A stretch of DNA of 64,000 bases, from positions 1-64,000 of the forward strand of contig JAFZRJ010000023.1 in the NCBI GenBank assembly GCA_017619935.1, given 5' to 3'. The notes beneath the pieces are model-generated. The model did not search any database. It worked only from the letters and a program-made list of their open reading frames with translations, and had not been told where the DNA came from. Source of the stretch: Muribaculaceae bacterium. Lineage in GTDB: Bacteria; Bacteroidota; Bacteroidia; Bacteroidales; Muribaculaceae. The position numbers were made by a program, and so were the translations under genes. The first letter of the stretch is position 1. Each line of letters begins with the position of its first letter. Positions 1 to 8,679 of the stretch are shown here, in pieces.

Positions 1-360
1 CTATTGGAAGAATATGGTTGGCGAGGATTTTTGCAATATGAACTTAGGAAATTGCCTGTGTGGCAGTGTGTACTTATCATCACTGTGATGTGGTTTCTGT
101 GGCATCTAGATTTTAATCAGCGAAGTGTCTTGCCTTTCTTCCTTCTTCTGCTTTTCGCTTCATGGGGATTAGGAAAGGTGGTGAGTGATACCCATTCATT
201 GCTATTATGCGCTGCATTTCATGGCATCGTGAATTACTCGAAACGTGACCTTTTTTCCGACACAACTTTCACCGTGGCATTTGTCTGCGTAATCGTCTTT
301 TGGATAGTTATGTGGTATTTTGTTGGTATTTCCCCCAAACAGCGAGGTAGAGAAGAGTAA
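1..360 (+). CDS. CPBP family intramembrane protease, 5' partial
   Basis: This is the C-terminal part of an integral membrane protein that enters from the left edge. The frame is open from base 1 and reads Leu-Leu-Glu-Glu, so the true start lies outside. It shows the CPBP/Abi signature: an EExxxR motif (EEYGWRG) in the first residues, then FLWH in a hydrophobic segment and FHGIVNY near residue 75. These are the metal-binding and catalytic motifs of the CAAX-protease/bacteriocin-processing family. About four membrane segments are visible. Family members cleave prenylated proteins or give self-immunity to peptides, but no substrate can be read from this fragment. No bacteriocin-like gene follows it. 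Confidence 0.8.
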   Translation, partial: LLEEYGWRGFLQYELRKLPVWQCVLIITVMWFLWHLDFNQRSVLPFFLLLLFASWGLGKVVSDTHSLLLCAAFHGIVNYSKRDLFSDTTFTVAFVCVIVFWIVMWYFVGISPKQRGREE

Positions 361-394
361 ATTCCAATTTATCGGTCACGTCTTTAAAGAGCCA

Positions 395-429
395 AAGCGG
401 TTGAGTTACTTTGCGTATCTCAACCGCTT
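395..429 (+). repeat. Inverted-repeat hairpin, copy A
   Basis: Perfect 11-bp arms (AAGCGGTTGAG at 395-405 and its complement at 419-429) flank a 13-nt loop, 35 nt after the stop of the CPBP gene. There is no T-run, so it is at best an atypical terminator. A very similar hairpin lies at 20455-20490, and both are followed by AACT and an ATG. Confidence 0.6.
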
Positions 430-992
430 AACTTATGGCCATTTCACTCACCATCAACGGCAACAAGCCTGCCTTCAAGAAACGTTCATCCTTATGTCTC
501 GGAAAATCGCGCGATGATTACTCAAAGAATTGAGAATTATACAATAAGCCTACACGCAGGATTCCCTTGTGCTACGGTTCATTGCGCTATGGCAACCGCT
601 AGCGAGTCGAACGTGCTGATACTCCCGCCCGCAGCACCACAACTAATAATGTTGATGTTGAAATAGGAATAATTATTTTGACACACAGCGCATTATAAAG
701 AAAACGTCACCTCTCGGTGACTTTAATAAGCGAGGGAAATATCCCTAAAGTGTTTACACACTCCCTTGAACTTAATACTATTAAGATTCGGTGCTGGTGA
801 TTCTCGGTAAACACATATCGGTTATAAGGATTTATGTCAGAACAGAATTATTATTGAGCAGATTGTAACATTGTCATTGATGGCATAGCGGGCTATAGCG
901 AAATGACAATGGCAACAAGATGCCAATAAGAATCTGATAGGACATAAAAGACCTAAAAATCAATATGTCGTCGGCCTAATGACCGATTCGGG
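430..992. other. Non-coding stretch with two hairpins
   Basis: I find no convincing gene here. GTCACC-TCTC-GGTGAC with a short T-run lies at 706-724. A two-level hairpin lies at 871-909 (outer arms TTGTCATT/AATGACAA, inner ATAGC/GCTAT), downstream of the Dcu gene on the minus strand, where it could end that transcript. A 32-codon ORF from 435 has no supporting features. Confidence 0.4.
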
Positions 993-2456
993 TTAGATCC
1001 AGCCCATAATGTGATACATATAGGCAAAGAGATAGCCAGCCACGCACGCCACGAAGGTATGCACCAAGCCAGGCATCATGAACGAGTGGTTCAACAGATA
1101 TTTGCCAATGACTGTAGTGCCAGTTCGGTCGAAATTGACCGTGGCGATATCTGACGGGTAATTGGGAATGAAGAAATAGCCGTAAACCGATGGGAGCACA
1201 CCCAGCAGAATCCATCCGTCTATGCCCAGTTTGTAAGCCAGCGGAAGCATAGCCACCACTACGGCTCCTTGCGAATTGACGAGCACTGATACCAGGAAGA
1301 ACGCGAATGCGATGGACCACGGGTAATGCTTGACCATGCCAGCAAGCATACCTTGAATCTCAGTCAGGTAGTTGGCGAAGTAGGTGTCGGCTAGCCAAGC
1401 AATGCCATAGATGGCCACAACTGCCACCATGCCGCTCTGCCATACGGGACCAGTAACGGCCTTCTTGGGCGAGGCCTTGCAGAAGATAATCATCAATGCA
1501 GCCGCCGAAATCATCACAATCTGGATGACGACATTCATCTTCAATGGATTGGACACCACTTTGGTCACACCATCAATAGTAAGTCCCAACTTAGCCACTT
1601 GGTCGGGTGAAAGCGTCAGCTTAGTTCCCATCAGCTCAATGGCCGTCGCGTCTTCAACGGCTTTGACGGCATCGTAGGCCGGCAGGAGTTCCTGGAATAT
1701 GGCGAAGAACACAATCACCAGCAAAGCGCCAAAAAAGATGTAAACAGCGCGCTTGCTCTCGGGGGCAATCTTCTTGTCGAGCGTGGTGGCGGTGCCGCCA
1801 TAGATGTATTCGCGTTGCTCGGGGTCGGCAATTTTTTTCTGGAACTCGGGGTCCTTGTCAAGATCCTTGCCACGCTTGTAGGAGGCTATCGATGCCATGA
1901 TGATTCCTAGAAGGCAAGCCGGGAAGGTGACCATGAGCACCTTGGGAATGGTGATGGCATAACCATTGGCACCCGATATGGTGATGAATGCCACCACAGC
2001 GGCGGCGATGGGTGAACAGGTGATACCTATTTGCGAGGCGATACTGGCGATTCCGCAGGGCCGCTCGGGACGTATGCCTTTCTTGAGCGCAATATCGCAA
2101 ATGATGGGCATGAGCGTGTAAACCACATGTCCCGTGCCAACGAGCACTGTCAGGAAGAAGGTGCACAACGGAGCCAGGAAGGTGATGCGGGCGGGATGCT
2201 TACGCAGCATCTTCTCGGCCAACTGAATGAGCCAGTCCATACCACCTGACGCCTGCATGATGCCGGCACACGTCACGGCGGCAATAATTATGTAAATCAC
2301 ATCGGTGGGAGGACTGCCCGGTTCCATGCCGAAACCGAACACGAGTATCGCCAGACCGATGCCGGAGATAGCTCCCAATGCCAGGCTTCCGTATCTGGAA
2401 CCCAGCCACAGCGCTGCAAGCACAATGCAAAGCTGCAAAATCATTAGTAGTGACAT
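993..2456 (-). CDS. dcuB: Anaerobic C4-dicarboxylate transporter, Dcu family
   Basis: A 487-residue, strongly hydrophobic inner-membrane carrier of the DcuA/DcuB type, which exchanges fumarate, malate or aspartate against succinate during fumarate respiration. Conserved Dcu stretches are visible: GTGHVVYTLMPII near residue 107, the SQIGITCSP segment near 143, and SVYGYFFIPNYPSD near 425. It is about 40 residues longer than the E. coli proteins because of a charged central loop (residues 195-235). It lies 24 nt downstream of the porin gene on the same strand and is very likely co-transcribed with it, which would pair an outer-membrane pore with an inner-membrane carrier. DcuA and DcuB cannot be told apart from the sequence alone. 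Confidence 0.88.
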   Translation of the reverse strand: MSLLMILQLCIVLAALWLGSRYGSLALGAISGIGLAILVFGFGMEPGSPPTDVIYIIIAAVTCAGIMQASGGMDWLIQLAEKMLRKHPARITFLAPLCTFFLTVLVGTGHVVYTLMPIICDIALKKGIRPERPCGIASIASQIGITCSPIAAAVVAFITISGANGYAITIPKVLMVTFPACLLGIIMASIASYKRGKDLDKDPEFQKKIADPEQREYIYGGTATTLDKKIAPESKRAVYIFFGALLVIVFFAIFQELLPAYDAVKAVEDATAIELMGTKLTLSPDQVAKLGLTIDGVTKVVSNPLKMNVVIQIVMISAAALMIIFCKASPKKAVTGPVWQSGMVAVVAIYGIAWLADTYFANYLTEIQGMLAGMVKHYPWSIAFAFFLVSVLVNSQGAVVVAMLPLAYKLGIDGWILLGVLPSVYGYFFIPNYPSDIATVNFDRTGTTVIGKYLLNHSFMMPGLVHTFVACVAGYLFAYMYHIMGWI

Positions 2457-2480
2457 CTGTTAATCGTATTTAGTGGTTAA

Positions 2481-3608
2481 TTAATATCTGATGCTTACCT
2501 GCACAAACAGGGTACTGTAGTTGTGATGAGCGAGTGAGCGGTCGTTGGTGAGGGCATACTCGGTCTGGACTTCCAGGTATTTGCAGAATCGATAATTGAG
2601 ACCTATCTCATAGTTGGTCTTCGCTCCCACCGATGAGGCCGTCGGGCGGTAAAGGTCGTAGCGGCCTTTCAACATCAACTTGTTGGAGATAACGGGCACA
2701 ATGGCCAGGGCATAGAAGCCGTCGGCCTTGTCGTTAGCCACTTCATTGCCGTCAGAGTCGGTGTAGGTCTTGATGGTGAGGTCCTTGGAGTCCTCGTCCT
2801 TTTGGTATGTCTTGGCAAAACCACGGCCATTGGAGTGGATATACTCCGCACGCAGCTGCAAGTCGCCTTTTTTATACTCGGTGCTGAGTGCAAAACGGTG
2901 CTTGTTAAGGCTCACCATCTCGTTGCCGCTCTTGCGTGCGTACGACCCTTCCCAGCCGAAGGCTCCAATTCGTAGGCCATCGATGGGCATCACCCACACA
3001 CCGCCGATGAGGTCCTTTTTCTTGTTGACATCTTTCACGTTGATACCTTGGCCGTTGAATACACCCACTTGATAGTGCAACAGGTATCGGCCACTGTTGT
3101 TCTTGAGAAAATCGCCCTGAAACTGGAGACCGATGTCGCGACCGTTGCTCGCATGCTCGCCGCACCGGTCACTGAAACCCGACAGTTTAGAAACGGGCTG
3201 AGAATAGGACATGAAGCCCTGGTCGATGGGGTTCATCGGGTTTTCAAAAGTGAATGGTCTTTTGAACTGTCCCAGTTTTATTTTCAAGTAATCCAGTTTC
3301 TGCCATTCCATGAAGTAGTCCACCAATCGCGGGCTGCTCCCCATGGTCGATTGGTTGCCATTGATCTGACCCTGGATTTTGTAATAGAAGTCGTTGAGAA
3401 TGCGGCCTTCGATTGATGCCCTGACAAGACGCAAGTCAAACGTATTGCTGTTGCCCTCGTCCTGAAATGTGGCTTGATAGGATGCCATGGCAAAGCCGCT
3501 GAATTTCGGTTTGGTAAAGATAGGAGTCTTTTCGGTCTCGGCTTGCTCCGAGGCGACACAAGGAAGCAATAGGAGCAGCAACCACAAAGTCAATAACAAT
3601 CGTTTCAT
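2481..3608 (-). CDS. Outer-membrane porin, phosphate-selective porin O/P-like
   Basis: A 375-residue beta-barrel protein with an N-terminal signal peptide (a leucine-rich core ending around Ala-Ser-Glu at residue 20). The chain alternates hydrophobic and polar residues and ends in an aromatic (VSIRY), as outer-membrane barrels do. The segments LRLVRASIEGRI, YFMEWQKLDYLKIKLGQFKRPF and KGRYDLYRP are typical of the porin O/P family. It is the first gene of an operon with the Dcu carrier; a TAACTTTG box lies about 40 nt upstream. The family name suggests anion selectivity, and the operon suggests dicarboxylate passage, but substrate specificity is inference. Confidence 0.82.
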   Translation of the reverse strand: MKRLLLTLWLLLLLLPCVASEQAETEKTPIFTKPKFSGFAMASYQATFQDEGNSNTFDLRLVRASIEGRILNDFYYKIQGQINGNQSTMGSSPRLVDYFMEWQKLDYLKIKLGQFKRPFTFENPMNPIDQGFMSYSQPVSKLSGFSDRCGEHASNGRDIGLQFQGDFLKNNSGRYLLHYQVGVFNGQGINVKDVNKKKDLIGGVWVMPIDGLRIGAFGWEGSYARKSGNEMVSLNKHRFALSTEYKKGDLQLRAEYIHSNGRGFAKTYQKDEDSKDLTIKTYTDSDGNEVANDKADGFYALAIVPVISNKLMLKGRYDLYRPTASSVGAKTNYEIGLNYRFCKYLEVQTEYALTNDRSLAHHNYSTLFVQVSIRY

Positions 3609-3648
3609 ATTTAAGGCGTTTAATTAATGATTTATGCTATATTGCTCA

Positions 3649-3656
3649 CAAAGTTA
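3649..3656 (-). promoter_or_regulatory. Promoter -7 box for porin-dcu operon
   Basis: On the minus strand this reads TAACTTTG, matching the Bacteroidota -7 consensus TAnnTTTG, about 40 nt before the porin start codon. Confidence 0.6.
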
Positions 3657-3780
3657 CTACTTTTTTTTCAAATTACCACCATCTCTACCTCATCGCCACC
3701 ACAAAGCAAGGAAAAATGTAATCATTTATTCTATTATGTGTTTTTATTGGTGTTGTGATTGGTGTTTCGGGGAAATTCGC

Positions 3781-3788
3781 TAATTTTG
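3781..3788 (+). promoter_or_regulatory. Promoter -7 box for the secreted protein at 3857
   Basis: TAATTTTG matches TAnnTTTG and lies 68 nt before the ATG at 3857. It also lies inside the longer ORF that opens at 3755, which supports the downstream start. Confidence 0.6.
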
Positions 3789-3856
3789 CATCGCATAATT
3801 GCCAAAACAATGAGAATCATGCCGGAAACGGCGTAACTTTTAATTCAAACGTAGAT

Positions 3857-5041
3857 ATGAACCATATTTTTAGGAGTATTGTTGTATGCGTGGCCATTTT
3901 GGCGTGTGGTTTCAGTTCGCAGGCTCAGTTCGGCAGCATAAGCTGCACCAAACGTCCTTTCACCACTCGCGTGGCTCAGATTGACCAGTTGGAAAACAGC
4001 ACAGTGTTTTTCTTTGAATACCACAACGATGGACAGCGCTATATGAACGTGTATGAAGACATTGTGGTGCGTGACTCCACGGGCAAGACCTACCCCTTGC
4101 TCAACAGTTACAACATGCCGTTGAGCGATGAGGACCACAGCCACCAGTTGGTGCTTAATCCCGATCAGGACCACCGCTTCGCCCTTGAATTTGAACATGT
4201 GCCTCTCAATGGACCGATAGACATCGTGGAGAGTGAAGGTAATACGCGTGCACTGAACTTCTATGAGATGGAGGTGGACAGCACCGAGCAGTGCTCCCCC
4301 ATCAACTATGATGAGTGGGTGAAAGGATATCCAGTGAAAGAGCAGGGTTTCTATATGACCGATGGCGAAGTAGTGCAATATATGTCTTACAAGGGCCTGG
4401 TGCTCACAGCCCACATTCAGGAGACCAAAGAATATGGCCACTACTACACTATCGACCTAGATGTTCAGAACTACAGCAACAAGGATGTGCTGCTTGACCC
4501 AGCTCGCATTACAGCAAAATCATACATTCCCAAGAAGAAAAAAGAAATGAACATGAAGGTGCTCAGCGCCGAGGATTATGACAAACGCGTAAAACGCACC
4601 CAAAACTGGAACATGGCGCTGCTCATTGCAGCCGATGTGGCTCTAACTGCTGCGGCCATTGCCATTGATGCCGACACCGAGAAAGACCATCGCAAACACG
4701 ACCGCCCAGGACCACCACCACGTCATCATGGATGGCATCCAGCACATTACAGTTACCATCCCTACTATCGCACCGACCACTACCGCTCGCGTTACCACAG
4801 CCCCGAACTGGGCGGCATCGTAAGCGTGGCGGCTGTAGCAGTCACCGCTGGAGTGGCCGAAGGACAAGCCGAGAAACGCAAGGAACTACAAGCCGACTAC
4901 ATCAAAACCAACACCATCCGTCAAGGCGACGAATACATGGGCTACTTCCACATCAAGCATGAGAAGACCGACAACCTTGTCGTTTCTATTCCCATCATGG
5001 GTGAGACTTTTGACTTCAGTTTCCAGTGGCAAAACAAGTAA
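3857..5041 (+). CDS. Exported protein of unknown function with a membrane segment
   Basis: A 394-residue product when started at the ATG at 3857, where a clear signal peptide begins (MNHIFRSIVVCVAILACG, cleavage probably after SQAQ). The reading frame is open further upstream, but that part contains the promoter box. The middle (residues 40-230) looks like beta-rich extracellular domains. Around residue 258 there is a hydrophobic alanine-rich segment, then a His/Pro/Tyr-rich stretch (about residues 275-310) that could bind metal, then another small-residue hydrophobic segment. I do not recognise the family. It stands alone, with no operon partner. Confidence 0.7.
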   Translation: MNHIFRSIVVCVAILACGFSSQAQFGSISCTKRPFTTRVAQIDQLENSTVFFFEYHNDGQRYMNVYEDIVVRDSTGKTYPLLNSYNMPLSDEDHSHQLVLNPDQDHRFALEFEHVPLNGPIDIVESEGNTRALNFYEMEVDSTEQCSPINYDEWVKGYPVKEQGFYMTDGEVVQYMSYKGLVLTAHIQETKEYGHYYTIDLDVQNYSNKDVLLDPARITAKSYIPKKKKEMNMKVLSAEDYDKRVKRTQNWNMALLIAADVALTAAAIAIDADTEKDHRKHDRPGPPPRHHGWHPAHYSYHPYYRTDHYRSRYHSPELGGIVSVAAVAVTAGVAEGQAEKRKELQADYIKTNTIRQGDEYMGYFHIKHEKTDNLVVSIPIMGETFDFSFQWQNK

Positions 5042-5369
5042 TTGCCACAACCCAGAAACAGTTCAAAAAGGCATCTAAAAAATCAGTCCACCACATAAAT
5101 CAAAGCCATTATGGAAGTCTTATAGACTTTCACTATTAACTACACTCACTTGAAACCGGTCATCTAGGTCTCACATGAAGATGTAGGCTTCACCACTTTC
5201 GACCTGCGCATCGCCCTGCTCGCCGCAGGCCCTGCCGCCACGCAATTCGCCCGCTTCACCTACACAACCCAATAACTGCCCACGCCACTTTCCACCACGT
5301 AGTTGTTATTCTACGGTTACCGGAAAAGCATGAGTCTCCACTATCGCGATGGCGCGTGAATGCGCTTCT
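5042..5369. other. Intergenic stretch with a possible ORF remnant
   Basis: A GC-rich part at 5126-5275 can be read in one frame as protein-like sequence (ending RFTYTTQ then stop), but it has an in-frame TAG at 5165 and no start codon. It may be the tail of a decayed gene. Nothing else is seen in this gap, which ends at the stop codon of the AtoE-type gene. Confidence 0.25.
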
Positions 5370-6716
5370 CTACATTGCCCAAACCAAAAGGCCGACACAA
5401 ATAATGACACCGGTAACGAGAAGATCGATGAGACAGTAGCCCATAATATCCTTCGCGTCAAGGCGAGCTATAGCCAAGGCCGGGAGCGCCCAGAATGGTT
5501 GTATGAGATTGGTCCATGCGTCGCCCCATGAAATGGCCATGCCTGTCAAGCCAGGATCCACACCGAGGTTGGCACCAGCGGTGAACATGACAGGTGCTTG
5601 CACTGCCCAATGACCGCCGCCACTTGGCACAAACAGGTTGAGCACTGCGGCACAAAGGAAGGTGAGCAATGGATAGGTGACGGGGTTACTGATTCGGATG
5701 CAAGCATCGGCCATGACGCCCCCTAAACTGATACCGCTGACACCGATGCCTGTAACGATGCCCATGATGCCGGCATAGAAAGGAAACTGCAATATGATTC
5801 CCGCAGCACCGGCTGTCGCTTTCCCGAAGGCACGCACATAATTAACTGGCGTGGAATGCAGCACGAGTCCCAGCGCGAGGAATATCATGATTACCCCGCC
5901 AAGGTCTAGACCGGCTCCGTTCACGGCAAGATGAATCACAAGATAGGTCACGAGCATCAGCGCCACGAGCCACGAGAGTATTTTGCTTTGCTCAAGCTTC
6001 TGTGCCGGCGTCTTGGCCGAGGAGGAAACATCGGTTGCGATATGATCATTGTCCTTCAGGAGAGCAGGGTCGATGGTAAGGATGCCTTGTTTGGGGTGCA
6101 TCAAAGTGTTGGCGACGGTGATACCGATGATCACAAACAGTACCGTCACCAAATTGTGCCAGTCGAAGATGGTTTGCGCCAATGGCACAGGAGCGGTCAG
6201 CGCGCCATCGGTAGCCATTGAGAGCGCCTCGCCAGGGGTGGCCATCGTGAGGGGGATGGAGCCGGAGACGCCGGCATGCCACACCACGAAGCCACTGTAA
6301 GCCGATGCGATAAGAAGCCGATAGTCGACATCTGTACGCTGGCGGGCTATTGCCTTTGCAAACACGACACCCACAATAAGCCCAAAGCCCCAGTTGAGCC
6401 AGCAGGATAAGGCCGACACGACAGTCACGAGAGCAATCGCAGATGGGGCACTCTGGGGCACGCGGGCCATTGCATCGATGGCTCGTTTGATAACCGGTGC
6501 TGCAGCCAAGGTCGACCCACACACAAGAACCAGAGCCATCTGCATGGCAAATGCCAACAAATTCCATACGCCGTCACCCCAGTGCTCAACCACTTCGAGA
6601 GGGGTCTGACGACACACTGGCATCGCCACCAATGCTGCCACGAAGGTGAGCAGTATGGCGAATATAAACGGGTCTGGCAACCAACGTTGTACTATTCTGA
6701 CGCAGAATTTAATCAT
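5370..6716 (-). CDS. atoE: Short-chain fatty acid transporter, AtoE family
   Basis: A 448-residue inner-membrane transporter with about ten hydrophobic segments, colinear with E. coli AtoE. Recognisable blocks are the RWLPDPFIFAILLT start, WGDGVWNLLAFAMQMALVLV, SCWLNWGFGLIVG, and VPSGGGHWAVQAPV near residue 370. The family moves short-chain fatty acids such as butyrate or acetoacetate. I place the start at 6716 because homologues begin about ten residues before RWLPDP and because a promoter box at 6790-6797 excludes the 5' end of the longer frame; an ATG at 6746 is the alternative. No beta-oxidation or CoA-transferase gene adjoins it. Confidence 0.87.
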   Translation of the reverse strand: MIKFCVRIVQRWLPDPFIFAILLTFVAALVAMPVCRQTPLEVVEHWGDGVWNLLAFAMQMALVLVCGSTLAAAPVIKRAIDAMARVPQSAPSAIALVTVVSALSCWLNWGFGLIVGVVFAKAIARQRTDVDYRLLIASAYSGFVVWHAGVSGSIPLTMATPGEALSMATDGALTAPVPLAQTIFDWHNLVTVLFVIIGITVANTLMHPKQGILTIDPALLKDNDHIATDVSSSAKTPAQKLEQSKILSWLVALMLVTYLVIHLAVNGAGLDLGGVIMIFLALGLVLHSTPVNYVRAFGKATAGAAGIILQFPFYAGIMGIVTGIGVSGISLGGVMADACIRISNPVTYPLLTFLCAAVLNLFVPSGGGHWAVQAPVMFTAGANLGVDPGLTGMAISWGDAWTNLIQPFWALPALAIARLDAKDIMGYCLIDLLVTGVIICVGLLVWAM

Positions 6717-6789
6717 TTGAGACCATTTGTTTCCACTAAAAATCATAAAAGTGCTTTGATTATTGAAATGTTTAATGGTTAGTGAGGTG

Positions 6790-6797
6790 CAAATATA
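6790..6797 (-). promoter_or_regulatory. Promoter -7 box for atoE
   Basis: Minus-strand TATATTTG fits TAnnTTTG and lies 74 nt upstream of the chosen start codon. Confidence 0.55.
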
Positions 6798-6874
6798 CAA
6801 ATTTTATAATTAAAATATATGCTAGGGATGAAAAAGTTTGATAAGGCAGGGAAAACGAGTATACACTTCCATTA

Positions 6875-6959
6875 CACTTTTCTAGGGGAACTTACAAGGA
6901 TTTCTGCCACTTTTCTAGGGGAACTTTTGCGCTGCCATTACACTTTTCTAGGGGAACTT
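6875..6959 (+). repeat. Three direct repeats with exact 33-bp period
   Basis: The 19-mer CACTTTTCTAGGGGAACTT occurs identically at 6875-6893, 6908-6926 and 6941-6959, separated by two unrelated 14-nt spacers. Copies 1 and 3 also share CATTA just before the repeat, and copy 2 lacks it. The array lies between the atoE promoter and the tRNA-Leu terminator. Confidence 0.95.
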
Positions 6960-6960
6960 T

Positions 6961-7006
6961 GATAATAAAAAAGAATAACCTACTGAAACAAAACAGGTTA
7001 TTCTTT
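6961..7006 (-). terminator. Rho-independent terminator of tRNA-Leu
   Basis: Perfect 11-bp arms (AAGAATAACCT at 6971-6981 and its complement at 6995-7005) flank a 13-nt loop. On the minus strand a T-rich tail follows (6961-6970), 6 nt after the tRNA 3' end. Confidence 0.85.
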
Positions 7007-7011
7007 TCTAG

Positions 7012-7093
7012 TGCGCCTGATAGGACTCGAACCTACACAACTTGCGTTACCAGATCCTAAGTCTGGCGCGTCTGCCAATTTCGCCACAGGCGC
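7012..7093 (-). tRNA. tRNA-Leu (anticodon TAG)
   Basis: On the minus strand this folds as an 82-nt class II tRNA. The acceptor arms GCGCCTG/CAGGCGC enclose an anticodon stem CCAGA/TCTGG with loop CTTAGGA, giving anticodon TAG. A variable arm (TAACGCAAGTTGTG) and a T-arm with GGTTCGAGTCC follow. The discriminator is A, as expected for leucine, and CCA is not encoded. It has its own promoter and terminator. Confidence 0.95.
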
Positions 7094-7116
7094 ATTCGTT
7101 TTCACTAATGCGGCTG

Positions 7117-7124
7117 CAAAGGTA
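7117..7124 (-). promoter_or_regulatory. Promoter -7 box for tRNA-Leu
   Basis: Minus-strand TACCTTTG, followed by GCAG, lies 23 nt upstream of the tRNA 5' end. Confidence 0.7.
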
Positions 7125-7222
7125 CAAAATAAAATGATATAGACCAATTAATCCCCCACATTTAATTTCGCAATGTGTTTTTATGAACTATGATTTCTCT
7201 TGATATCCAGAAGAATAGGATC

Positions 7223-7268
7223 AAAAAGGAATGCTCAGCACCCGTGACATAAAAGGGCGCTGAGCATT
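7223..7268 (-). terminator. Rho-independent terminator of panC-panD
   Basis: Arms AATGCTCAGC (7230-7239) and GCTGAGCATT (7259-7268), extended by CCC/GGG after a mismatch, are followed on the minus strand by CCTTTTT. It begins 30 nt after the panD stop. Confidence 0.8.
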
Positions 7269-7298
7269 AATAATGAGGTCTCCAATGCGGGAGTGTGC

Positions 7299-7649
7299 TT
7301 AAATCAGGCGGTTGGTGTTGGTGTCGGGGAACACCACCTTGGGCTTGAAAACGCGAGCTTCCTCAGGGGTCATGAAACCATAGGCCATGATGATGACAAC
7401 ATCGCCAGCCATCACCTTGCGAGCAGCTGCCCCGTTGAGGCACACATCGCCCTTTCCACGTTCGCCTTTGATGACATAGGTGTCAAAACGCTCACCATTG
7501 TTGTTATCAACAATAAAGACACGCTCGCCCTCCACGATGCCAGCGGCATCCATCAAGTCTTCATCTAACGTAATGGAACCAATGTAATCAAGATTGGCAC
7601 CCGTTACGGTGACGCGATGAATCTTTGATTTTACTACCTGGATGAACAT
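7299..7649 (-). CDS. panD: Aspartate 1-decarboxylase (pyruvoyl enzyme)
   Basis: PanD makes beta-alanine from L-aspartate for pantothenate and CoA synthesis in the cytoplasm. With the start at 7649 the protein has 116 residues, the family's normal length, and the self-processing pair falls exactly at Gly24-Ser25 (YIGS), where Ser25 becomes the pyruvoyl cofactor. An upstream in-frame start would add eight residues and shift this pair, so I reject it. The motif [11 protein letters not shown] is also conserved. The gene lies 49 nt downstream of panC on the same strand and ends at a clear terminator. Confidence 0.96.
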   Translation of the reverse strand: MFIQVVKSKIHRVTVTGANLDYIGSITLDEDLMDAAGIVEGERVFIVDNNNGERFDTYVIKGERGKGDVCLNGAAARKVMAGDVVIIMAYGFMTPEEARVFKPKVVFPDTNTNRLI

Positions 7650-7698
7650 TGTATTAATTTTGATATTGATCAAGCAGAGATGTTATCGAATCAGCCGC

Positions 7699-8559
7699 TT
7701 ATTGCTGAACACCCGCCACTTTGTAAGTAATATTGTCAATCTCACGCACATCGCCGCAATACACCGTTATGCAGCCCACCACATAGTCGCTGTCGGCCCA
7801 CTCACTGAGCGGCTGCAACGTGTTGCCGTCACAGATGCTGAAGTACTCCACCTCCATTTCAGGATAGGCGTTGATGGTAGCCACCACCCAGTCGTGCGTC
7901 TGCTGCAAAGTGTGGTCCTCGGCAAAACGGAGGCTTTCCTTGAGCGTGCGGTAGATGGCAGGAGCCACCTTACGCACTATGGGGGTTAGACGCACGTTAC
8001 GGCTGCTTTTGGCCAATCCGTCGTCCTCACGGATGCAAGGACACGGCACAATGTCGAGTTTGAACCCCAGCTGCTTCACCATTGCGCGTATCACGGCTAT
8101 CTGTTGGAAATCTTTTTCGCCGAAATAGGCACGGTCGGGTTCTACCATCATGAAGAGCTTGCTCACAATCTGGCACACCCCATTGAAATGTCCCGGGCGC
8201 ATAGCCCCTTCCATCACCTCGGCCACCGGCCCCAAGTTGAACACTCGGTTGTCGGGTTCGGGATAAATGTCTTCGACCGTGGGCATGAACGCCACATCCA
8301 CTCCGCAGGCCTCCAGAATGGCGGCGTCGGCTTCGGCGGTACGAGGATAAGTGCGCAGGTCGTCGGGATTATTAAACTGTGTGGGATTAAGGAACACACT
8401 CACCACAACGAAGTCGTTTTCTTTACGGGCACGCTCCACCAGCGACCTATGACCTTCATGCAACGCACCCATTGTGGGTACCAAACCAACTGTTTGCTGA
8501 CGATCACGAGCCTCTCTCACCGCTTGCTTGAGCAAGTCAACACTGCTAATAATTTTCAT
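7699..8559 (-). CDS. panC: Pantoate--beta-alanine ligase
   Basis: PanC condenses pantoate with the beta-alanine made by PanD, using ATP. The 286-residue product shows the nucleotidyltransferase HxGH motif (TMGALHEGH, residues about 28-36), the pantoate-binding NPTQF segment, [16 protein letters not shown] near residue 105, FGEKDFQQ near 147 and the KMSKS-equivalent SSRNVRL near 185. The frame is open 150 nt further upstream, but that part contains the promoter, and homologues begin at MKIIS, so the start is 8559. First gene of panC-panD, divergent from the EamA exporter. Confidence 0.96.
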   Translation of the reverse strand: MKIISSVDLLKQAVREARDRQQTVGLVPTMGALHEGHRSLVERARKENDFVVVSVFLNPTQFNNPDDLRTYPRTAEADAAILEACGVDVAFMPTVEDIYPEPDNRVFNLGPVAEVMEGAMRPGHFNGVCQIVSKLFMMVEPDRAYFGEKDFQQIAVIRAMVKQLGFKLDIVPCPCIREDDGLAKSSRNVRLTPIVRKVAPAIYRTLKESLRFAEDHTLQQTHDWVVATINAYPEMEVEYFSICDGNTLQPLSEWADSDYVVGCITVYCGDVREIDNITYKVAGVQQ

Positions 8560-8579
8560 TTTCTGTTGAATAATTTGTG

Positions 8580-8587
8580 CAAAATTA
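8580..8587 (-). promoter_or_regulatory. Promoter -7 box for panC-panD
   Basis: Minus-strand TAATTTTG, followed by CAC, lies 21 nt upstream of the panC ATG. Confidence 0.65.
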
Positions 8588-8679
8588 GTATTCGCGGTGC
8601 GAACTTGCAAATAATGTGCCAAAAAACGTGTTACTCTAAGAAATAAATTACTAACTTCGCAGCCTAATTGAAACGGCGC

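Noticed and set aside
6875..6959. CRISPR array
   Set aside because: Repeats of 19 bp and spacers of 14 bp are too short, only three units exist, and no cas gene is nearby.
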